A stretch of 41,647 nucleotides of DNA from an uncultured Collinsella sp. (GTDB lineage: Bacteria; Actinomycetota; Coriobacteriia; Coriobacteriales; Coriobacteriaceae), in NCBI GenBank assembly GCA_900757615.1, contig CAAEON010000039.1, positions 1 through 41,647 on the forward strand, given 5' to 3'. The first letter of the stretch is position 1. Each line of letters begins with the position of its first letter. This document shows, piece after piece, positions 1-8,076 of the stretch. The translations under genes were made by a program, and so were the position numbers. Under the pieces are notes generated by a model. It was not told the DNA's origin and searched no databases. It saw nothing but the letters and a program-made list of their open reading frames with translations.

Positions 1-3
1 CCT

Positions 4-40
4 GCTCGCACGGAGAGCACATTAAGTGCTCTCCGGCTCG
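4..40. repeat. Perfect 10-bp hairpin at left edge
   Basis: CGGAGAGCAC (11-20) and GTGCTCTCCG (26-35) form a perfect stem around a 5-base loop, and the flanks (GCAC/GTGC) partly extend it. There is no T-run on either side. It could end a plus-strand transcript entering from outside the window, or belong to a structured RNA cut off by the window edge. I see no gene in positions 1-107. Confidence 0.5.
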
Positions 41-107
41 TGCGGAACTCGCGATCGACTTCGCATGCCGCCGGGCAGCCGGGGCCGACGCGAGGTTCAA
101 GATTGTC

Positions 108-140
108 AAAAAAGCGGTCGGCGCGCAGTGCGCCGACCGC
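108..140 (-). terminator. Rho-independent terminator after gyrA
   Basis: GCGGTCGGCGC (114-124) pairs with GCGCCGACCGC (130-140) around a 5-base loop. On the minus strand the stem is followed by six Ts (113-108). It lies about 40 bp past the gyrA stop codon and should end the gyrB-gyrA transcript. Confidence 0.85.
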
Positions 141-180
141 CGATATATGGGGTCTGATATTTTCTACCAGCTAGTTCCTC

Positions 181-2922
181 TTACTCGTCTAGGAGATCCT
201 CTGGCATGTCGTTGCCGTCGCCTAGATCGACAGGGGTTTCTTCGGGGGCAGAGCCGTCTTCTGTGGCTTCGCCTTCGGGCTTCTCCTTGGCGGCCGTCAT
301 GCGGGCTACGGCGCAGATGCGGTCGTTGTCGTCGACGGTCATCATCTTGACGCCCTGGGTGGCGCGGCCGGTCTGGCTGATCTCGTCGGTCTTGACGCGA
401 ATGACCGTCGCGCCCTCCGTCACGATGAACAGCTCGTGCTGCGGGCCCACCGTCTTCATGGCCGCGAGGTTACCCTTACGCTCGGTCATTTGGATGGTGT
501 AGACGCCCTGGCCGCCGCGATTCTGCTCCGGGTAGTCCGCGACCGGCGTGCGCTTGCCGTAGCCGCGCTCGGTGATGACGAACAGATCGCCGTTGCCGTT
601 AGTGACTTCCATGCCCAGAACGCTCACGCCGTCCTTCATACCGATACCGCGAACGCCGCTGGTATCGCGGCCGGTGGCGCGCACCTGCTCCTCGGAGAAC
701 ATGATCGCCTTGCCCGCGGTGGTGGCCAGGATAATCTTGTCGCCCTCGCGCACGCGGCGCACGTTCAGCAGCGCGTCGTCGTCACGCAGGTTGATAGCGA
801 TCAGGCCGTCGCGACGGCTGCGGTCATATGCGCTCATCACGGTCTTCTTGACCATGCCGCTCTTGGTGGCAAACATCAGATACTCGTCGGCAGGGAACTC
901 GCGGCAGCTGATGACGCTCGCGATCTTCTCGCCCTCCTCGAAGGGCAGCAGGTTGACGATCGCGGTACCGCGCGCCTGGCGCGTACCCACCGGCAGCTCG
1001 TGCACCTTCAGGCGATAGACCTTACCCTTGCTCGAGAAGAACAGCACGTACTCGTGCGTGGACGCGATGAACATCTCGTCGATAACGTCGTCCTCTTTGA
1101 GGTTGACGCCCGACACGCCCTTGCCGCCGCGCTTCTGGGCGCGGTAGGCAGCCACCGGGATGCGCTTGACATAGCCGGTGTGGGTGATGGTCACGACCAT
1201 GTCCTCGTCGGCAATGAGGTCCTCGACGTCCAGATCCTTCTCAACCTGGCTGATCTCGGTGCGGCGCTTATCGCCGAACTTCTTGGAGATCTCGCGCATC
1301 TCCTCCTTGATGACGCCCAGAATCTTCTCTTCGTGCGCCAGCAGGTCCTCGTAGTAGGCGATGGCGCGGCGCAGGCCGTCCAACTCTTCCTGAATCTTGT
1401 CGCGCTCCAGACCGGTCAGACGGCGCAGCTTCATCTCGAGGATGGCCGTGGTCTGCTCGGGCGTAAAGCCAAAGCGCTCGATCAGGCGGCTGCTGGCCTC
1501 GGAGTCGGTCTGCGAGGAGCGGATGATGCTGATGACCTCGTCGATATGGTCAAGGGCCATCAGGTAGCCCTCGAGGATATGCGCGCGGGCCTGGGCCTTC
1601 TTAAGGTCGAAGCGGGTGCGGCGGGTGACGACGTCGACCTGGTGGTCGATGTAGTGCTGCAGCATCTCGCGCAGGCTCAGGCATTTGGGAACGCCGTTGA
1701 CAAGCGCCAGGTTGTTGGCGCCAAAGGTCGTCTGCAGCGAGGTGTACTTGTACAGGTTGTTGAGCACGACCTGCGGAATGACGCCCTTCTTGAGCTCGAT
1801 GACCAGACGGATACCCTTCTGGTTGGATTCATCGCGCATATCCGAGATGCCCTCGATGCGCTTGTCGTTGACGAGCTGGGCGATCTTCTCCTGCAGGGTG
1901 CCCTTGTTGACCATGTAGGGAATCTCGGTAAAGACCAAGCGGCTGCGGCCGGTCTTGGTGGACTCCACATGTGCCTTGGCACGCACGGTAATGGAGCCGC
2001 GGCCGGTCTCGTAGCTCTGCTTAATGCCGGCGCTGCCCATGATGATGGCGCCGGTGGGGAAGTCCGGACCGGGCATGATCTGCATGAGCTCGTCGACGGT
2101 GGCGTCGGGGTTGTCGATCAGGTAGCAGGTGGCCTCGATCGCCTCGGTGAGGTTATGCGGGGCGATGTTGGTGGCCATGCCGACGGCGATGCCCTGGCTG
2201 CCGTTGACCAGCAGGTTGGGGAAGCGCGCAGGCAGCGCCACGGGCTCGGCGAGCGATTCGTCGTAGTTGGGCTGCCAGTCGACGGTATCCTTCTGCAAGT
2301 CACGCAGCAGTTCCATGGCGGGCTTGGCCAGGCGGCTCTCGGTGTAACGCATGGCCGCCGCGCCGTCGCCGTCGATGTTACCGAAGTTGCCGTGACCGTC
2401 GATGAGCGGCGTGCGCATGGAGAACCACTGCGCCAGGCGAACCATGGCCTCATAGACCGCGAAATCGCCGTGCGGGTGGTACTTACCGATAACTTCGCCG
2501 ACCGTCCACGCCGACTTCTTATGCGGGCGGTTGGGGTAGATGCCGCTCTCGTTCATCGCGTACAGGATGCGGCGGTGCACTGGCTTTAAGCCGTCGCGCA
2601 CGTCCGGCAGGGCGCGCGCCGTGATGACCGACATCGAATACTCGATAAATGACTGCTTCATCTCGCGGCCAAACTCCGAAATCTGGAGCTGGCCGCCGTT
2701 GATATCCTCGCCGGCCGAGGCGCCACGGTCGACTTCGCCAAAGCTCTCCTCGAGCTCACCGTCGTCGTCTTCTTCCTCATCATCATCGGCATCGGGGTTA
2801 TAGGCGTCCGGGTCGCCGTCCTCGCCCTGCTCAGCACGGGCAAGCAGGCGCTTCAGATCATCGGGCATACCGGCGTCGCCGGCCTCGCCCATACCCTCGT
2901 TATTGTTGATATCGTCTGCCAC
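181..2922 (-). CDS. gyrA: DNA gyrase subunit A
   Basis: GyrA is the breakage-reunion and DNA-wrapping subunit of DNA gyrase, which makes negative supercoils with GyrB and ATP. The 913-residue product is longer than most GyrAs because about 80 extra N-terminal residues precede the conserved start; they include a run of Asp/Glu at 46-56. The catalytic Tyr is Y193 in AAMRYTESR. The C-terminal domain has a GyrA-box-like QKRGGKG near residue 596, which argues for gyrase rather than topoisomerase IV. In the quinolone-resistance region (GKYHPHGDFAVYE) the residue matching E. coli Ser83 is F154 (TTC, 2463-2461), and that matching Asp87 is E158. The start is GTG at 2922, with GAGGAGG at 2927-2933; gyrB ends 11 bp upstream, so the two are one operon. 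A terminator follows. Confidence 0.98.
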   Translation of the reverse strand: MADDINNNEGMGEAGDAGMPDDLKRLLARAEQGEDGDPDAYNPDADDDEEEDDDGELEESFGEVDRGASAGEDINGGQLQISEFGREMKQSFIEYSMSVITARALPDVRDGLKPVHRRILYAMNESGIYPNRPHKKSAWTVGEVIGKYHPHGDFAVYEAMVRLAQWFSMRTPLIDGHGNFGNIDGDGAAAMRYTESRLAKPAMELLRDLQKDTVDWQPNYDESLAEPVALPARFPNLLVNGSQGIAVGMATNIAPHNLTEAIEATCYLIDNPDATVDELMQIMPGPDFPTGAIIMGSAGIKQSYETGRGSITVRAKAHVESTKTGRSRLVFTEIPYMVNKGTLQEKIAQLVNDKRIEGISDMRDESNQKGIRLVIELKKGVIPQVVLNNLYKYTSLQTTFGANNLALVNGVPKCLSLREMLQHYIDHQVDVVTRRTRFDLKKAQARAHILEGYLMALDHIDEVISIIRSSQTDSEASSRLIERFGFTPEQTTAILEMKLRRLTGLERDKIQEELDGLRRAIAYYEDLLAHEEKILGVIKEEMREISKKFGDKRRTEISQVEKDLDVEDLIADEDMVVTITHTGYVKRIPVAAYRAQKRGGKGVSGVNLKEDDVIDEMFIASTHEYVLFFSSKGKVYRLKVHELPVGTRQARGTAIVNLLPFEEGEKIASVISCREFPADEYLMFATKSGMVKKTVMSAYDRSRRDGLIAINLRDDDALLNVRRVREGDKIILATTAGKAIMFSEEQVRATGRDTSGVRGIGMKDGVSVLGMEVTNGNGDLFVITERGYGKRTPVADYPEQNRGGQGVYTIQMTERKGNLAAMKTVGPQHELFIVTEGATVIRVKTDEISQTGRATQGVKMMTVDDNDRICAVARMTAAKEKPEGEATEDGSAPEETPVDLGDGNDMPEDLLDE

Positions 2923-2933
2923 GTTACCTCCTC

Positions 2934-4964
2934 TTAAGCATCAAGGAAACGCGCGTCATGCGCATGTTTTTCAATGTACTCGCGGCGATAGCCGACCTCG
3001 GAACCCATCAGCTCGCGCACGGCGCGGTCCGCCACCACGGCGTCCTCGATCGACACACGCTGCAGGATGCGGGTCTTGGGATCCATCGTCGTCGAGGCAA
3101 GCTGCTTGGGGTCCATCTCGCCCAGGCCCTTGTAGCGCTGGACGGTATAGCCCTTGCGCTTCTTGGTGATCTTGCCATCCTTGGCCTTGCCGTCTTCGTC
3201 GTTATCGTCGGGGTTCAGGCCCAGACTCTGGATGGTGTCGCGCAGGATCTCGTCTTCGGGCTGGCGGCCGTTGGGATACACGTAGTGGATCTTGTTGCGC
3301 ACCTTAATGCCAAAGATGGGCGGGCAGGCAACATAGACGTAGCCGGCATCGATCAGCGGACGCATGTACTTGTAGAAGAACGTCAGCAGCAGGATGCGGA
3401 TATGCGCGCCGTCGACGTCTGCATCGGTCATGATGATGATCTTGTGGTAGCGCGCCTTGGTGATATCGAAGTCGCCGCCGTCGCCGGCACTCGTCGTGAC
3501 GCCGCAGCCGATCGCGGTAATCAGCGACTGGATGGTGTCACTCGAGAACGCACGATGATCGCCCACGCGCTCGACGTTCAAAATCTTGCCGCGCAGGGGC
3601 AGAATCGCCTGGATGTCTCGGCGACGGCCGTCCTTGGCCGAACCGCCTGCCGAGTCGCCCTCTACGATGAAGAGCTCGGTCAGCTCGGCATCGCGCACCG
3701 AGCAGTCAGCGAGCTTACCGGGCAGCGACGCCGTCTCGAGCAGGCTCTTGCGGCGGGTCGCCTCGCGCGCCTTGCGGGCGGCGTTGCGCGCCTTGCAGGC
3801 CTGCTGGGCCTTCTTGACGATCTCACGAGCGGGCTTGGGATGCTCCTCGAGGTAATCGGCAAGGCCGTCGGTCACGATCTTGAGCGTCAGCGCGCGCATA
3901 TAGGAGCTGCCGAGCTTGGCCTTGGTCTGGCCCTCAAACTGCGGATCGGGCAGTTTGACCGAGATAACGGCCGAAAGGCCCTCGCGCACATCGTCGCCGG
4001 TCAGGTTGGCGTCTTTTTCCTTGAGCAGGTTCTGCTTGCGAGCGTAATCGTTAATCACGCGGGTGAGCGCGGTGCGGAAGCCCTCGAGGTGCATGCCGCC
4101 CTCGGGGGTGTAGATGTCGTTGGCAAACGACATGACGTTCTCGCCGTAGCCGCTATTCCACTGCAAGGACACCTCGACCTCGCCCATCTTGGTCACGGGC
4201 GCATCCGGATCCGATTTGCCCTCAATATAGATAGGCTCCTTAAAGGCCTCGGGGACGTCCTTGCCCTCGTTGAGGAACTTGACGAAGTCGATGATGCCGC
4301 CGGCATAGCAAAACTCCTCCACGTGGGGAGTCGCCTCGCGCTCGTCGGTCAGCACGATTTTGAGGTTCTTATTGAGGAACGCCGTCTCCTGCAGGCGGTT
4401 GTGCAGCGTATCGAAATCGTAGATGCAGGTCTCGAAGATCTCGTCGTCGGGCCAGAAGGTGACGGTGGTACCCGTCGAATCCGAGGTGCCCACGACCTCC
4501 ATCTTCTTGACGGTCTTGCCGCGCGAGAACTCCATCTCGTAGGCGTTGCCATCGCGACGAACCTGAACGACCACGCGCTTGGACAGTGCGTTGACGACGG
4601 AGATGCCCACGCCGTGCAGGCCGCCCGAGACCTTATAGGCCGAGTTATCGAACTTACCGCCGGCGTGCAAGATCGTCATGACGACCTCGAGCGTCGGGAT
4701 CTTTTTAACAGGGTGCTCGTCGACGGGGATGCCGCGCCCGTTGTCGACGACCGTGATGGAGTTGTCGGCGTGGACCGTCACCTGGATTTCGGTGCAGAAA
4801 CCGGCCATGGCCTCGTCGACGGAGTTGTCAACGATCTCCCACACCAGGTGATGCAGACCGCTGGCGCTCGTCGAGCCGATATACATGCCCGGGCGCTTAC
4901 GAACGGCCTCGAGACCTTCGAGAATCTTAATCTCGCCGCCATCGTAATCGTTTTCGTTTGCCAC
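2934..4964 (-). CDS. gyrB: DNA gyrase subunit B
   Basis: GyrB is the ATPase subunit of DNA gyrase. Seen in order: a GHKL ATPase domain (EIVDNSVDEAMAG and GGLHGVGISVVNALS motifs), a transducer domain, a TOPRIM domain (EGDSAGGSAKDGRRR near residue 430, then DADVDGAHIR) and the C-terminal QRYKGLGEM segment. A short charged stretch (DDNDEDGKAKDGK) sits inside the TOPRIM region. I place the start at GTG 4964 because AAGGAGG (4969-4975) lies just upstream; an in-frame TTG at 4982 has no such site. This gives 676 residues. A terminator separates gyrB from recF-dciA, so a promoter for gyrB is expected between about 4965 and 5013, although I see no clear -35/-10 pair. The stop lies 11 bp before gyrA. 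Confidence 0.97.
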   Translation of the reverse strand: MANENDYDGGEIKILEGLEAVRKRPGMYIGSTSASGLHHLVWEIVDNSVDEAMAGFCTEIQVTVHADNSITVVDNGRGIPVDEHPVKKIPTLEVVMTILHAGGKFDNSAYKVSGGLHGVGISVVNALSKRVVVQVRRDGNAYEMEFSRGKTVKKMEVVGTSDSTGTTVTFWPDDEIFETCIYDFDTLHNRLQETAFLNKNLKIVLTDEREATPHVEEFCYAGGIIDFVKFLNEGKDVPEAFKEPIYIEGKSDPDAPVTKMGEVEVSLQWNSGYGENVMSFANDIYTPEGGMHLEGFRTALTRVINDYARKQNLLKEKDANLTGDDVREGLSAVISVKLPDPQFEGQTKAKLGSSYMRALTLKIVTDGLADYLEEHPKPAREIVKKAQQACKARNAARKAREATRRKSLLETASLPGKLADCSVRDAELTELFIVEGDSAGGSAKDGRRRDIQAILPLRGKILNVERVGDHRAFSSDTIQSLITAIGCGVTTSAGDGGDFDITKARYHKIIIMTDADVDGAHIRILLLTFFYKYMRPLIDAGYVYVACPPIFGIKVRNKIHYVYPNGRQPEDEILRDTIQSLGLNPDDNDEDGKAKDGKITKKRKGYTVQRYKGLGEMDPKQLASTTMDPKTRILQRVSIEDAVVADRAVRELMGSEVGYRREYIEKHAHDARFLDA

Positions 4965-5013
4965 ACGTCCTCCTTCAGTCAAGAAAATGTGTACAGCCTT
5001 ACTAGTTTATCGT

Positions 5014-5043
5014 AAAAAAATACCCTCGGGAACGAGGGTATTT
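5014..5043 (-). terminator. Terminator after the recF-dciA operon
   Basis: AAATACCCTCG (5018-5028) pairs with CGAGGGTATTT (5033-5043). On the minus strand the hairpin is followed by a T-run (5020-5014). It lies between the dciA stop and gyrB and separates the replication operon from the gyrase operon. Confidence 0.85.
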
Positions 5044-5069
5044 GGCTCTACAAGGCCACCAGATGCGAT

Positions 5070-5633
5070 TTAAGGCTCTTTTTTGCTTTGCACGCCCTTG
5101 GCCCACTCGGCACTGGCTCTCATGGCGTTCTCGAGGGCCTCGCGCAGTTTTTGGTCTTCGATGGGCGCCACTTGGCGCTCAATCTCGGTGCGCTCGGCCT
5201 CACTTAGGTCGGCGTGCGGGGCCGGCGGGCGCTCGGTCGTCGCCGGGCGCAGGCGCTCCTTGGCGGCGGGCGGCGTGTGACCGGGTGCGGTGGTCTTGAA
5301 CACCAGGCCGTCCACATGCGCACCGGCGCGCTCCATGCGCGCGCGGATGATCTCGCGCAACAACGTCATTTCCTGCGTCCACGAGGGCGAGTCGAGATAC
5401 ACCAGCAGCTCATTGGACTCGGGCAGGTAGCGCAGGCCCGTCACATGCCGTCCCTCGCGCGTGCCCGAGCACACCGCATTCCAGGCGCGATAGACCGCAC
5501 GAGATTCCTCTGCAGCCTCCATCTGCGCACGGCGCTCGGGTGTCGCGGCCGCCAGGATGCGCTGACGCTCGGCATCCAAAAAGCCGCCAAAGGCAACCGT
5601 TCCGTTCTCGCGCTCGAAATTAGCACGTCTCAC
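5070..5633 (-). CDS. dciA: DUF721 / DciA-like protein
   Basis: DUF721 proteins next to recF in actinobacteria belong to the DciA group, which in several bacteria helps load the replicative helicase DnaB when DnaC/DnaI loaders are absent. Here the 187-residue protein has a charged N-terminal region and a central segment (AVYRAWNAVCSGTREGRHV, then GLRYLPESNELLVYLDSPSW and EMTLLREIIRARM) that matches the DUF721 KH-like fold pattern. A Pro/Lys-rich C-terminal extension follows (about 118-187). The start is GTG at 5633, 14 bp inside the end of recF, so translation is probably coupled. Membership of the family is well supported by pattern and context. The helicase-loading role is knowledge transferred from other species. 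A terminator follows. Confidence 0.8.
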   Translation of the reverse strand: MRRANFERENGTVAFGGFLDAERQRILAAATPERRAQMEAAEESRAVYRAWNAVCSGTREGRHVTGLRYLPESNELLVYLDSPSWTQEMTLLREIIRARMERAGAHVDGLVFKTTAPGHTPPAAKERLRPATTERPPAPHADLSEAERTEIERQVAPIEDQKLREALENAMRASAEWAKGVQSKKEP

Positions 5634-6726
5634 CCATGCTCACCACCTTGGCTCGATCAAGCAGGTCATCGGTAAAATACCCCAGATTGGTGGTGGTTAT
5701 GACTGTCTGGATATCATCACCGATCAGCTGCAGAAAAGCGCCTCGGCGCCCGGCGTCGAGCTCACTCATCACGTCGTCTAAAAGCAGCAGCGGCGCGGTG
5801 CCCAGGATATCGCGCGCCACGGCCACTTCTGCCACCTTCCAGGCAAGCACCAACGTTCGCTGCTGGCCCTGGCTGGCAAATGAACGGGCCGATCGGCCCG
5901 CGACGGAAAACTCAATCTCGTCGCGATGCGGACCGACGAGCGTCACGCCGCGGCGGATCTCCTCGTCGGCGCGCTCATCGAGCGCCGAGAGCATGTGCTC
6001 ATACGCCCAGCCCCTGAGCTCGTCGCGATCCTCGGTGCCAGGCAGGTCGCCAAGCGTGGACACATAGGACACGCCGGCGGGCTCGCCGGATGCCACTCGG
6101 CCATAGGCGTCGCGCACATGGCCCGACAGCCGGTCGAGCAGGGCCAGACGATGCACGAGCAGGGCCGAACCGGCGCGGGCGATAGATTCATTCCAGGCGC
6201 CGAGCATCTCGCGGCAGCACCAGGTCTCCTTGAGCAGGGCATTGCGCTGGGTCACGCAGCGCCCGTAGGCACTGGCCAGATCGGCATAGCGCGCACTCAG
6301 CTGAACGCCAAAGTCATCAAGTGCGGTGCGGCGCACACTGGCACCCCGCTTGACCATATCCAGGTGGTCCGGGCAAAACAGGACGCTCGGCAGTACCCCG
6401 CGCACGCCGGACGCAGCGCAGCGCTTACCGTTGCGGCTAAACGAACGCTTGCCATCTTCCACGCTCAGTCCCATGTCCAGCACGCGCCCATCACCTTCGA
6501 GCCTCAGCTCGACCCTGCATGAGCCCACGCCGTCGTGCACGAGCTCGGCTGCGGTCGGATGCCTAAACGAGGCGCCACTCGTCAGCAGCTGCAGCGCCTC
6601 TATGAGGTTGGTCTTTCCCGCCGCGTTGGGACCCGCGAGCACTGTCACACCGTCGCTCAGGGCAAGGCGATAGCTGTCGAAGCTGCGATAGCGCGCAACG
6701 GAAAGATCGCGTGCGAACATGGTCAT
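5620..6726 (-). CDS. recF: DNA replication and repair protein RecF
   Basis: RecF is an SMC-like ATPase that works with RecO and RecR to load RecA at single-strand gaps. The 368-residue protein has the Walker A GPNAAGKT (32-39), the ABC signature region FASQGQQRTLVLAWK near the C-terminus and the Walker B PLLLLDDVMSELD. The length is normal. The start may be ATG 6726 or ATG 6720; neither has a clear ribosome site, which fits coupling to dnaN, whose stop lies 8 bp upstream. The 3' end overlaps dciA by 14 bp. Confidence 0.96.
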   Translation of the reverse strand: MTMFARDLSVARYRSFDSYRLALSDGVTVLAGPNAAGKTNLIEALQLLTSGASFRHPTAAELVHDGVGSCRVELRLEGDGRVLDMGLSVEDGKRSFSRNGKRCAASGVRGVLPSVLFCPDHLDMVKRGASVRRTALDDFGVQLSARYADLASAYGRCVTQRNALLKETWCCREMLGAWNESIARAGSALLVHRLALLDRLSGHVRDAYGRVASGEPAGVSYVSTLGDLPGTEDRDELRGWAYEHMLSALDERADEEIRRGVTLVGPHRDEIEFSVAGRSARSFASQGQQRTLVLAWKVAEVAVARDILGTAPLLLLDDVMSELDAGRRGAFLQLIGDDIQTVITTTNLGYFTDDLLDRAKVVSMGETC

Positions 6727-6734
6727 GGGCAGTG

Positions 6735-7838
6735 CTAGATGCGTACCGGCATGACCAGGTACAGGTAGTTGATCTTGTCGTAGGACTTAAAGATACCCGC
6801 CTGCGAATAGCTCTTGAGCTCCAGCGTGATCTCCTTCTCCTTGGATAAGGCATTGAGGCAGCCAAAGATGTAGTGGTAGTTGAAGGCGATGGTGCCCGAC
6901 TCGCCCTCGGCCTCGACATCGATCGTCTCCTGCGCCAGATCCTGGTCGTTGGAAATGGAGGACAGGCCCATCTGGCCGTTCTCGACGTCAATCTCAAACT
7001 TGACAGCGGGGTTGGCGCTCGCGATAACGGCCACACGCTTAAGGGCGGCGTTAAAGGCAGCTACGTCGATCTTGACGCTCGTCACGCACGAATCGGGGAT
7101 GAGCTGCTTGTAATTGGGATATACGCCCTCGATGCGGCGCGACACGTAGGTGGTGTTGCCGGCCTCAAAGACAACCTGGGTGTCGGTGGCGCCGATCATG
7201 ATGGTAGCCTGACTCGCCATGATGCTCAGCGCGTCGTTGAAGGCATCGGCAGGCACGTTGAGTTCAAAGGAACCTTCGAGGGTCGAGGTCTCGACCTGCG
7301 TATCGCACACGGCCAGTCGGAAGGAGTCGGTCGCGACCAGGCGCACGGTGTTGTTCTCGACCTTCATGTGCACGCCACCCAGGATGGGACGGGCCTTGTC
7401 AGTCGAGGTGACGCGCCATACGCGACTTACCATTTCGGACAGGACATCGGTCGGCAGCTCGACGGCGCTCTCGATGGCGTATGCCGGGAACTCGGGGAAG
7501 TCGTTGGCATCGAGCGTGTTGAGGCGGAAAGAGCTCTTCTCGCAGCCAATCAAAACCTGACGCTCGGACAGCTCAAAGGTGACCGGGGCATCGGGAAGGG
7601 TCTTGGTGATGTTGGAGAGCATCTTGCAGGGAATCACCATCTCGCCCTCCTCTTCGACATGGGCCGCAATGCGGTGACGAATCGAGATGGTGTAGTTGGA
7701 GGTCTGGAATTCCAAGATGCCGTCTTGTGCCTTAACGAGCACGCCCGACAGAATGGGAAGGGTGGATGCCGAAGCGACGCCTTTCATAACGACGCCGATG
7801 GCTTGCGTAAGCGAGCTCTGGCTGACGGTGAACTTCAT
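6735..7838 (-). CDS. dnaN: DNA polymerase III beta sliding clamp
   Basis: DnaN is the ring-shaped processivity factor that tethers DNA polymerase III to DNA. The 367-residue length and three-domain arrangement are typical. The N-terminus MKFTVSQSSLTQAIGVVMKG and the C-terminal PVRI ending match the family, and the terminal MPVRI forms part of the peptide-binding edge. The start is ATG 7838, with GAAAGG about 9 bases upstream. It lies 238 bp downstream of dnaA, the spacer holding the AT-rich tract and DnaA-box-like sites described separately, and is followed closely by recF. Confidence 0.97.
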   Translation of the reverse strand: MKFTVSQSSLTQAIGVVMKGVASASTLPILSGVLVKAQDGILEFQTSNYTISIRHRIAAHVEEEGEMVIPCKMLSNITKTLPDAPVTFELSERQVLIGCEKSSFRLNTLDANDFPEFPAYAIESAVELPTDVLSEMVSRVWRVTSTDKARPILGGVHMKVENNTVRLVATDSFRLAVCDTQVETSTLEGSFELNVPADAFNDALSIMASQATIMIGATDTQVVFEAGNTTYVSRRIEGVYPNYKQLIPDSCVTSVKIDVAAFNAALKRVAVIASANPAVKFEIDVENGQMGLSSISNDQDLAQETIDVEAEGESGTIAFNYHYIFGCLNALSKEKEITLELKSYSQAGIFKSYDKINYLYLVMPVRI

Positions 7839-7850
7839 CTTTTAATACCT

Positions 7851-7906
7851 TTCTATAGATATAAATATCTTAATAATAGTAATAGTACTGACGAAACTGT
7901 TGATTA
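7851..7906 (+). other. AT-rich tract with DnaA-trio-like repeats (candidate unwinding element)
   Basis: The spacer between dnaA and dnaN contains an AT-rich tract. Within it, 7871-7888 reads TAA TAA TAG TAA TAG TAC, a run of 5'-TA(A/G) triplets like the DnaA-trio element described in Bacillus subtilis and other bacteria. A DnaA-box-like TGTTGATTA (7898-7906) lies about 10 bp to its right, the side and strand order expected for DnaA loading onto a trio. No opening experiment can be read from sequence, so the role is inferred. Confidence 0.6.
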
Positions 7907-8061
7907 CTCCTAAAAGTGCAGGTCAGCCCTAAAAAGAGAATCGACAGCGCCCTGTGCGCAACCGACCGTGTTTTCCACGTTCAAAACCTGCGGAAAACTT
8001 TTCATCGCCTTGTGGCGAGTTTTAGACATGTTATGCCCGGCGTTTCGACAAGTTTTCAACA
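7898..8061. other. DnaA-box cluster downstream of dnaA (oriC part 1)
   Basis: Sites resembling DnaA boxes are TGTTGATTA (7898-7906), TTTTCCACG (7971-7979), TGCGGAAAA (7989-7997, reverse) and TTTTCAACA (8053-8061). None matches the E. coli consensus TTATCCACA exactly; the core here looks like TTTTC(A/C)ACA. The same core recurs in the cluster upstream of the dnaA operon (11151-11296). I infer that this is one half of a bipartite origin. Confidence 0.6.
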
Positions 8062-8076
8062 GGTGTCTCTATTTCC

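Noticed and set aside
436..2589. 717-residue open frame antisense to gyrA
   Set aside because: Reads as hydrophobic/Asp-Val-rich shadow text with no domain pattern, no ribosome site, and lies wholly opposite a certain gene; such frames arise from strong GC-rich codon bias.
2958..5015. 685-residue open frame antisense to gyrB
   Set aside because: Same type of shadow; gyrB is unambiguous on the other strand.
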